DNA of 43,541 bases from JALYGJ01 sp036558545 (GTDB lineage Bacteria > Chloroflexota > Limnocylindria > Limnocylindrales > CSP1-4). The position numbers were made by a program, and so were the translations under genes. Below the pieces are notes generated by a model that had not been told where the DNA came from, did no database searches, and saw only the letters and a list, made by a program, of their open reading frames with translations. The stretch's first letter is position 1; every line of letters starts with the position of its first letter. The stretch lies in assembly GCA_036558545.1 (NCBI GenBank), contig DATBFJ010000039.1, forward strand, positions 1-43,541, written 5' to 3'. Shown in pieces: positions 38,320 through 43,541 of this stretch.

Positions 38320-39095
38320 CCAACCAGGACGGGCGTACCCGGTCGCACGGGCGTCAACGTCTTCGCGCGCGGATTGCACCACATGATCCCCATCCCGCGG
38401 GGTGGTGCGACTCCCGGCGACGTCAAGCACCGCACCCACTCGGACGAGTTGATAAAGGTGGTCCGGAAGATCTCGGGATATCGCTCCACGACGGCGCGGT
38501 TGCGCGGCGCGTCACGAACGATCCAGCACGCGGCAGCCCGGTACGGGCCTATTTCCCCACCGACGGCGATGGCGAGCTCCTCCATCTCAGCATGCTTGCG
38601 GCGAGTGCTTCTGACGCTGCCTCCCAGGTTGCCGAAGGTGTTCCAGCATTCCTCGAGCAACAGCACACGCTGAGCATCGTCGCGCAGCCCGACATCCACC
38701 GAATACCCCGGCGACGCCTTGACGGTGAGCTCGAACGACCGACTTCGACCAGTCTGCCTGCCCAGCTCGAGCATGAACTCCTGCAGCTCGAGGTGACCAG
38801 CGTCCTCGAGCTCCTGCAGTGGATCGCGGCCAAACTCGAAGCGCAGCGGCATTCCCAGTGCGTCCGCAATGGCAAACCACAATTCAGCCGGCACGCCGCC
38901 GCCCAGTCCGGCTTCGATTTGACTCTGTCGCGAGGGTGCGATGCCCAACCTTTGCGCGAGCTGACGCTGCGACCAACCGCGCCGCCGCCGAGCCTGAGCG
39001 ATTCGATCGCCGAGAACTGCCAGGGCCACGCTTGCCTTGCGCCGGCCGGCGACTACGGACCGGGTTGGAGTGCGTCTGCGCCATTGATCGGACAT
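38316..39095 (-). CDS. XRE-family regulator with uncharacterised C-terminal domain
   Basis: 259 residues. An XRE helix-turn-helix (about 27-85: LGDRIAQARRRRGWSQRQLAQRLG, SQIEAGLGGGVPAELWFAIADALG) is followed by a domain of about 150 residues I do not recognise, with the landmarks VLLLEECWNTFGNLGGSVRS, ACWIVRDAPRNRAVVERYPEIF and a C-terminal WCNPRAKTLTP. The same domain occurs in the partial gene at 43188. An acidic/aromatic ECW after a strand that ends in an acidic residue recalls PD-(D/E)xK nuclease-like folds, a weak guess. ATG 39095 has AACAAT 7 bases upstream and a tandem 11-bp repeat in the -35 region. Confidence 0.8.
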   Translation of the reverse strand: MSDQWRRRTPTRSVVAGRRKASVALAVLGDRIAQARRRRGWSQRQLAQRLGIAPSRQSQIEAGLGGGVPAELWFAIADALGMPLRFEFGRDPLQELEDAGHLELQEFMLELGRQTGRSRSFELTVKASPGYSVDVGLRDDAQRVLLLEECWNTFGNLGGSVRSTRRKHAEMEELAIAVGGEIGPYRAAACWIVRDAPRNRAVVERYPEIFRTTFINSSEWVRCLTSPGVAPPRGMGIMWCNPRAKTLTPVRPGTPVLVG

Positions 39096-39102
39096 CAATG
39101 GA

Positions 39103-39108
39103 ATTGTT
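39103..39108 (-). promoter_or_regulatory. -10-like AACAAT of the XRE gene
   Basis: AACAAT on the minus strand ends 7 bases before ATG 39095. Confidence 0.4.
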
Positions 39109-39114
39109 CGATTC

Positions 39115-39136
39115 GGCGCTTATCGGGCGCTTATCG
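39115..39136. repeat. tandem 11-bp repeat, candidate operator of the XRE gene
   Basis: GGCGCTTATCG occurs twice head to tail (39115-39125, 39126-39136), one helical turn apart, covering the expected -35 of the XRE promoter. A likely site for autoregulation. Confidence 0.6.
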
Positions 39137-39322
39137 ACTGATCCGGCCTACTCTCCAGCCCCGATTGCGCCCTCGGAGCGGAAATACGGCGCCCGCGCCC
39201 TGCGCTGAAGAATTTTGGGGCGCAACTCGCCTGATTCGGGTCCGGCCCAGTCGGAATCATCCAAAAGGAACAATTTGGTTGAACTCGATCAGCGGCGATT
39301 GGGCGACCGCCCACGAAAAGGA

Positions 39323-39352
39323 GCGAGGCCGGTCCCTGCGGACCGGCCTCGC
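39323..39352 (-). terminator. intrinsic terminator of the ABC transporter operon
   Basis: Perfect 13-bp arms (GCGAGGCCGGTCC and its complement) around a 4-base loop, followed on the minus strand by TCCTTTTCG. It lies 24 bases after the substrate-binding-protein stop. Confidence 0.75.
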
Positions 39353-39376
39353 GAAACTGCCCTGGAGCTTCCGGCG

Positions 39377-40504
39377 TTACTTCCCTCCGGCCGTCACCGT
39401 AACGGTCCCCTTCTGGAAGTTGGCGCCCTTGGTATCACCGCTTATGCCGGTGAGCGCGGCCTGGGCGAGGTCGGTGCGATAGGCACCGGCGTCGGGATCG
39501 GCCGTGATGATGCCCGCGCCCTTGGTCACGGACACCGTCTGATTCCAGGTGTTGACCGGCATGATGCCGATGCCATCAGGCGACGGCCAGACGAGCGGGT
39601 TGATCTCGTTCATCATCCACGCCTGGTGGCCGGCACCCAGCGTCGAGCCCGCGTCCGTCGTGTACTGGACGCAGTCCGCCGGATGGTCGCGGCAGTAGAT
39701 CCAGCCCTGGAAAGACGCGCGCAGGAAGCGCGTCGCGACGTCCGTATTGCCCGGCTGAGAGAGCCAGGCGGCGCGCGAAAAGACCGCGTCCTGGAGCATC
39801 GCCGTGCCAACCTGGTTGTAGTCGATGACGTTCAGGTCGGTCGGCTGATAGAGCGCATTGGTCTGTGGGTTGGTGGCCTCGAGAACCTGCGCGTACTCGT
39901 TGTAGATCATGGCCTCGGCGACATCGATCTGCCTGCTCAGCAGGAGGGTCATGTCGAAAGGTTGGATGACCTTGGTGTAGTCGGTGCCCTGCGTCAGGCC
40001 CGCCTTCAGCGCGCCAGCGGTGACTTCGTACTCATTGCCGAAATCCCACACGCCGACGTTCTTGCCGCGGAACATGGACGGGTCGGTGATGTTGTCCGTG
40101 CCGGTCGGGGCCGGGCCCTTGCCCGACGCCCACGAGACGGAGCGCGTGCCGGCGCGCTGGAAGACCTGCGCGATGTCGACGAGGTCCGACTGACCCTTGG
40201 CGCGCACCTCCAGCACCTTGGGCACCCATGAGATCGTGAACTCGGGACCTGCGGGATCCGAGCCGACCGTCTGGGGGACGACGTCCGGGCCGCCCGGGAT
40301 GAAGTTGACCGTCAGGCCCTGGGCCGTGTAGTAACCCTGCTTATCTGCCGCGAAGTAGCCCGCGAACTGAGCCTGCGGGGCCCACTGCAGCTGAAGGCTG
40401 ACCGTGGCTGCAGGGGCAGTCGTGGCGGGCGCGTTCGAGTTGCAGGCCGCGGCAATGACGGCGATCACGGCTACGGCAGCCGCGGACAGCCAGAAGTTCC
40501 TCAT
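39377..40504 (-). CDS. ABC transporter substrate-binding lipoprotein, NMT1/THI5 family
   Basis: 375 residues from ATG 40504, fixed by the ribosome site GGAGGAGG. Lipobox IAAAC (Cys21), an Asn/Ala/Thr linker, then the NMT1/THI5-like fold: VSLQLQWAPQAQFAGYFAADKQGYY is the characteristic opening shared by pyrimidine-precursor (ThiY) and riboflavin (RibY) binding proteins, followed by KNVGVWDFGNEYEVTAGALKAG. The exact ligand cannot be read. It is the last gene of the transporter operon after a 158-bp gap with a small hairpin, which may allow separate expression. Confidence 0.87.
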   Translation of the reverse strand: MRNFWLSAAAVAVIAVIAAACNSNAPATTAPAATVSLQLQWAPQAQFAGYFAADKQGYYTAQGLTVNFIPGGPDVVPQTVGSDPAGPEFTISWVPKVLEVRAKGQSDLVDIAQVFQRAGTRSVSWASGKGPAPTGTDNITDPSMFRGKNVGVWDFGNEYEVTAGALKAGLTQGTDYTKVIQPFDMTLLLSRQIDVAEAMIYNEYAQVLEATNPQTNALYQPTDLNVIDYNQVGTAMLQDAVFSRAAWLSQPGNTDVATRFLRASFQGWIYCRDHPADCVQYTTDAGSTLGAGHQAWMMNEINPLVWPSPDGIGIMPVNTWNQTVSVTKGAGIITADPDAGAYRTDLAQAALTGISGDTKGANFQKGTVTVTAGGK

Positions 40505-40616
40505 GAGACCTCCTCCACTCCCCTTGGGCCGTCGACCAGGCGGCCACTCCACCTCCTGCTCTGGTCGCCACGTCTCCCATTACGCGCTTGACCATCGCAA
40601 CGTTCGAGGCACGATA

Positions 40617-40634
40617 GCGGATGCAGCCATCCGC
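40617..40634. repeat. 7-bp inverted repeat between permease and binding-protein genes
   Basis: GCGGATG and CATCCGC around a 4-base loop, in the 158-bp gap. A possible mRNA-processing hairpin or operator; no known riboswitch was recognised here. Confidence 0.4.
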
Positions 40635-40662
40635 GCATCACCCAAATTTGACGGGCTGTGGA

Positions 40663-41472
40663 CTACTCCGCGCGCAACGAGCTGTGCCACGGAATGGCGA
40701 AGCGCTCGACTGTCGAGATGACCAGGAAAAGCACGATTGCGCCGACTGCCCCGATCAGTATTCCCGCCCACGCCAGGTCGTAGCTGCCGCTGCTCATCGC
40801 GGTCAGGACGACGCGGCCCAACACGTCAGATGTCCCGCCGAAATACTCACCGACGATCGCGCCGATGAACGCGAGGCTGGCGCCCACTTTCAAGGCGGTG
40901 AACAGGAACGGCAGCATGTTCGGCACGCGCAGCTTGCGCAGCACCTGGAGCTCCGTCGCAGCGTACGAGCGCATCAGCTCGAGGCTCGCGGGCTGGACTT
41001 CGACGAGGCCGCGGGTGACGTTGATCATGACCGGGAAGAAGCACAGCAGCGCGGCCATCATCATCTTGCTCACCGGGTTGAGCACGCCGAACCAGTTGTT
41101 GAGGATCGGCGCAATCGCGATGATCGGAACGGCGCTGCTGGCAATGGCGATGGGCATCAGTACGTCGCGCGCGGTGATCCATCTGGCCGTGGCAAACGCG
41201 ACGAGGATGCCGCCAAGCGTTCCGATAACGAGACCGCCTATGGCTTCGTAGATCGTCTGCAGGGCCGAGCGCTGGAGATAGTCGAAGTTGTTCACGGCCG
41301 CGTTGTAGATGGCGCTGGGAGCAGGGAAGACGCGCCGCCCGGGTCCACCGGCGATGAGCTCCCAGGCAACCACGACCACGACGAAGACGACCAACGGCGG
41401 CGCATAGCGGGCGACGAGCTGGGAGCCACGGGGTCTGCTCGACCGACCCATCGCGGGCGCCGCAACACTCAC
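40663..41472 (-). CDS. ABC transporter permease (second of two)
   Basis: 269 residues of the SsuC/TauC/ThiX permease type. Helices include APPLVVFVVVVVAWELIAGG and IYEAIGGLVIGTLGGILVAF; the EAA loop is LELMRSYAATELQVLRKLRVPNMLPFL. GTG 41472 overlaps the ATPase stop as GTGA. With the permease at 42302 it would form a heterodimeric channel, as the two are only distantly similar. Confidence 0.9.
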   Translation of the reverse strand: MSVAAPAMGRSSRPRGSQLVARYAPPLVVFVVVVVAWELIAGGPGRRVFPAPSAIYNAAVNNFDYLQRSALQTIYEAIGGLVIGTLGGILVAFATARWITARDVLMPIAIASSAVPIIAIAPILNNWFGVLNPVSKMMMAALLCFFPVMINVTRGLVEVQPASLELMRSYAATELQVLRKLRVPNMLPFLFTALKVGASLAFIGAIVGEYFGGTSDVLGRVVLTAMSSGSYDLAWAGILIGAVGAIVLFLVISTVERFAIPWHSSLRAE

Positions 41473-42305
41473 CCGATGCCGCCTTCGACGCGGGTGCGCT
41501 CGTCCGACGCGATCGCGCCGGAAACGCGCTTGCCACGCAGGCTCTCGCGAACGTCCGTGACGAGCTCGAAGTAGCGGTCCGTTTCACGGGTCTGGTCGTT
41601 GCGTGGCTGGGGCAGGTCAATGTCGATGACATTGGTGATGCGTCCGGGTCTTGGGCTCATCACGACGACGCGCGTCGATAGGAAGACCGCCTCAGGGATC
41701 GAGTGCGTGACAAAGATCACGGTCGTGCCGGTCTGCTGCCAGATGCGCAGGACCTCCGAGTTGAGGCGCTCGCGCGTCATCTCGTCGAGCGCGCCGAATG
41801 GCTCGTCCATGAGCAGCAGCGTCGGTTCGAGCGCGAGCGCCCGCGCGATCGCGACGCGCTGCTGCATGCCGCCGGAAAGCTGACCGGGGTAGTGCCGGAC
41901 GAAGTCGCCCAGCTCGACGAGTCGCAGCATCTCCCGGACGCGCGCGTCGCGTGTCGACTTGTCCATGCCCATCAGCTCGAGCGGTAGTCGGACATTCGCT
42001 TCGACCGTGCGCCAGTCGAAGAGCACCGGCGCCTGGAAGACCATGCCGTACTCGCGGCCCAGTCGGGCGTCGTGGGAGGACTTTCCGTTGACCTCCGCAG
42101 TGCCGGAGGTCGGGCGAATCAGGTCGCCCACGATCCGTAGAAGGGTCGATTTCCCACATCCCGAAGGGCCGATCAGGGAGACAAACTCACCAGGCTCGAT
42201 GGTCAGATTGATGTCCTCGAGGGCCGTCATCTCGCCATCGTGCGACTCGAAGACCTGGCCGACGCTTTCGAGGTGGACCGCGGCCGTGGGGCCCGGGGGT
42301 GTCAT
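41469..42305 (-). CDS. ABC transporter ATP-binding protein (TauB/SsuB/ThiZ type)
   Basis: 278 residues from ATG 42305 (ATGA overlap with the upstream permease). Walker A GPSGCGKST (46-54), Q-loop MVFQAPVLFDW, signature LSGGMQQR, Walker B LLLMDEPFGALDE, switch His in VTHSIPEA: all intact. The open frame extends further upstream into the permease gene but without family resemblance. Energises the NMT1-type importer. Confidence 0.93.
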   Translation of the reverse strand: MTPPGPTAAVHLESVGQVFESHDGEMTALEDINLTIEPGEFVSLIGPSGCGKSTLLRIVGDLIRPTSGTAEVNGKSSHDARLGREYGMVFQAPVLFDWRTVEANVRLPLELMGMDKSTRDARVREMLRLVELGDFVRHYPGQLSGGMQQRVAIARALALEPTLLLMDEPFGALDEMTRERLNSEVLRIWQQTGTTVIFVTHSIPEAVFLSTRVVVMSPRPGRITNVIDIDLPQPRNDQTRETDRYFELVTDVRESLRGKRVSGAIASDERTRVEGGIG

Positions 42306-43183
42306 GCGCCAGCCTGTCGCTGGCCGCGCCTGGTCACGGCAGTTATCTCCACGACGCGGACGACGATAAAGAACATGATCCCGACGAGCGACGCGACCAG
42401 GATCGTCGCCCAGAGCTTCTCCGGCCCCGTGATGTACTGCTGGTTGAAGGTCAAGATCGCGCGACCCAGGCCCTGCTGGACGCCGCCTGGACCCTCGCCG
42501 ATGATCGTGCCCACGATGCTCGCGGCAGCCGCAATCTTCAGCGCCGTGAACAGGTACGGGACGCTCGCCGGCAGACGCAACTTCCAGTAAATCTGCCATT
42601 TGCTGGCCGCGTAAGAACGCATCAGCTCGATCGCTCTCGGATCCGGCGATCTCAGGCCGCGGACCATGGCGATAGTCACCGGGAAGAAGGTCAGATACGT
42701 GGCGATGATCACGATGCTGGTCAGGCCGCGGCCGAAACTGACGACGATCAGCGGCGCGAGCGCCACGATCGGGATCGTTTGGCTGGCCACCACATACGGC
42801 ACGAACGCGCGCTCGAACAGTCCAAAGTGGACGAACACGCTGGCGAGCGCGATGCCAATGAGCGCGCCGAGCGAGAAGCCAATGATCGCCTCGGCCCACG
42901 TGTACAGCGCCTGGTCGACCAGATAGTTGCCGAGCGAGTAGTCGGCGTTGCGCTGGAAGGGCTCGGTGAAGCTCGCCGCGATTGCCCACAGATGGGGCAG
43001 CTGAAGGTCGCTGAATTGCGGGATGGAGAACGGCGGCGTGTGCTGGTAGCCGATGGCGTCGAGATGCCACGGGTCACCGAACAGCCACTTCCCGCCTTCC
43101 CAGATGATCACCAGCGCGACAAGGAAGGCCCCAATGCTCAGCAGCCGGCGGGCTAATGCCCGGCCTCTGCGCTCCCTCTCCAC
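42302..43183 (-). CDS. ABC transporter permease (first of two)
   Basis: 293 residues from GTG 43183. Membrane segments include LLSIGAFLVALVIIWEGG and FSLGALIGIALASVFVHFG; ASQTIPIVALAPLIVVSFG is the family motif and the EAA loop is IELMRSYAASKWQIYWKLRLPASVPYL. An extra outside loop of about 60 residues follows the first helix (PFSIPQFSDLQLPHLW). Starts 4 bases after the stop of the upstream regulator gene. Confidence 0.9.
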   Translation of the reverse strand: MERERRGRALARRLLSIGAFLVALVIIWEGGKWLFGDPWHLDAIGYQHTPPFSIPQFSDLQLPHLWAIAASFTEPFQRNADYSLGNYLVDQALYTWAEAIIGFSLGALIGIALASVFVHFGLFERAFVPYVVASQTIPIVALAPLIVVSFGRGLTSIVIIATYLTFFPVTIAMVRGLRSPDPRAIELMRSYAASKWQIYWKLRLPASVPYLFTALKIAAAASIVGTIIGEGPGGVQQGLGRAILTFNQQYITGPEKLWATILVASLVGIMFFIVVRVVEITAVTRRGQRQAGA

Positions 43184-43187
43184 GGAT

Positions 43188-43541
43188 TCAGACTATCCGG
43201 CCGGCGGCGGTCTGGCCTCGTCGCCTCGCGAACAACCTGCGCGCAGCCAAGTCGCACCAAATCAGACCTGGCGCTTTCGGCATTGTGGCGCGGGCCGCTA
43301 CGGTCGCCAGCCAACCCGTGCTCGAGCCGGGCAACCTCGTGTCGAAAAAGTTCGGGTATCGAGCGATCAACTCACGGTTGGCTTTGGTATCGCGAACGAT
43401 CCACACGAGGCCGACCCTGAAAGGCCCGCCGCCGCCGGCGATCGCGACAGCCCGCTGCTCCTCATCCCTGATCTTGCGATCGCCGCTGCGCGCCGCGGCC
43501 CCCAGGTCGCTGAACGTGTTCCAGCACTCGACGATCACGAT
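43188..43541 (-). CDS. paralogous XRE-type regulator C-terminal domain, 5' part outside window
   Basis: Open from the right edge; only the C-terminal 117 or so residues are seen. They match the C-terminal domain of the protein at 38316: VECWNTFSDLGAAARSGDRK against EECWNTFGNLGGSVRSTRRK, VWIVRDTKANRELIARYPNFF against CWIVRDAPRNRAVVERYPEIF, and a closing GLIWCDLAARRLF. A helix-turn-helix N terminus is expected outside the window. Only 4 bases separate its stop from the first permease gene, so it is very probably the operon's own regulator. Confidence 0.75.
   Translation of the reverse strand: MVIVECWNTFSDLGAAARSGDRKIRDEEQRAVAIAGGGGPFRVGLVWIVRDTKANRELIARYPNFFDTRLPGSSTGWLATVAARATMPKAPGLIWCDLAARRLFARRRGQTAAGRIV

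Noticed and set aside
38037..39482. 481-codon plus-strand open frame across modB end, the XRE gene and the terminator
   Set aside because: Reads antisense to a clear XRE protein and through an operator repeat and terminator; no homologous segment.
40505..40662. Riboswitch in the gap before the NMT1/THI5 binding-protein gene
   Set aside because: Only a 7-bp hairpin is visible; I could not find TPP or FMN aptamer core motifs.
1..43541. CRISPR arrays, tRNA or rRNA genes, insertion sequences or phage genes
   Set aside because: No regular spacer-repeat pattern, no CCA-ended cloverleaf that I could recognise, and no transposase, integrase or phage structural protein in any frame.

Overview
The window looks like a chromosomal segment of a high-GC, non-enteric bacterium, most likely a Chloroflexota member of the soil/freshwater Limnocylindria/Ellin6529 kind. 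This rests on recalled resemblance of several proteins (the XRE regulators with an 'ECWNTF' C-terminal domain, the 'GCCxPFGWV' lipoproteins, the CYTH-CHAD and Imm-5-like proteins), on many GTG/TTG starts, on GTGA/ATGA operon junctions and on an abundance of promoters whose -10 lies 6-9 bases from the start codon (leaderless mRNAs). The taxon is inference. I saw no rRNA, tRNA, CRISPR array, insertion sequence, prophage or replication origin.

Layout. 1-1149 holds an aldehyde dehydrogenase cut by the left edge. 1247-5822 is a tightly overlapping six-gene operon (methyltransferase, geranylgeranyl-reductase-like flavoprotein, NUDIX, SRPBCC cyclase-like, FabF-like ketosynthase, GNAT acetyltransferase) that resembles a small lipid/polyketide-type pathway. 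deoC and a divergent ArsR-like regulator follow (5844-7213).

7232-22486 is a phosphate island: exopolyphosphatase, a secreted papain-like protein, a DUF971 protein, polyphosphate kinase, CYTH-CHAD protein, an OmpR-type regulator with a degenerate receiver, pstS-pstC-pstA-pstB-phoU, arsenate reductase, SixA phosphatase, a LysE exporter and phoB-phoR behind a SnoaL-like gene. Four promoters here carry GTTAACG-like repeats, mostly spaced 11 bp, with the last repeat ending exactly 9 bp before a -10-like hexamer: a candidate Pho regulon for this lineage. Phosphate uptake (Pst), storage (Ppk), polyphosphate binding or breakdown (CHAD, Ppx), sensing (PhoU/PhoR/PhoB) and defence against arsenate taken up by Pst (ArsC) are thus together.

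22487-22862 is a 376-bp region without a gene; it carries a Pho-type box, a 9-bp inverted repeat and three copies of a palindromic motif. 22863-28509 is a minus-strand operon: asparaginase II family protein, membrane J-domain protein, glutamyl-tRNA synthetase and two paralogous lipoproteins. 28620-31478 has a DUF4189 secreted protein, upp, an Imm-5-like protein and a DAO-family flavoprotein. 31490-35547 is a membrane/copper/cytochrome module (lipoprotein, 4-TM protein, YtkA-like protein, CopC-CopD fusion, cytochrome c). 35567-38319 has a methyltransferase, then a MerR-TOBE molybdate regulator with modA and modB (no modC in the window). 38316-39095 is an XRE regulator with an uncharacterised C-terminal domain; a paralogue of it, cut by the right edge, heads an NMT1/THI5-type ABC transporter operon (39377-43541).
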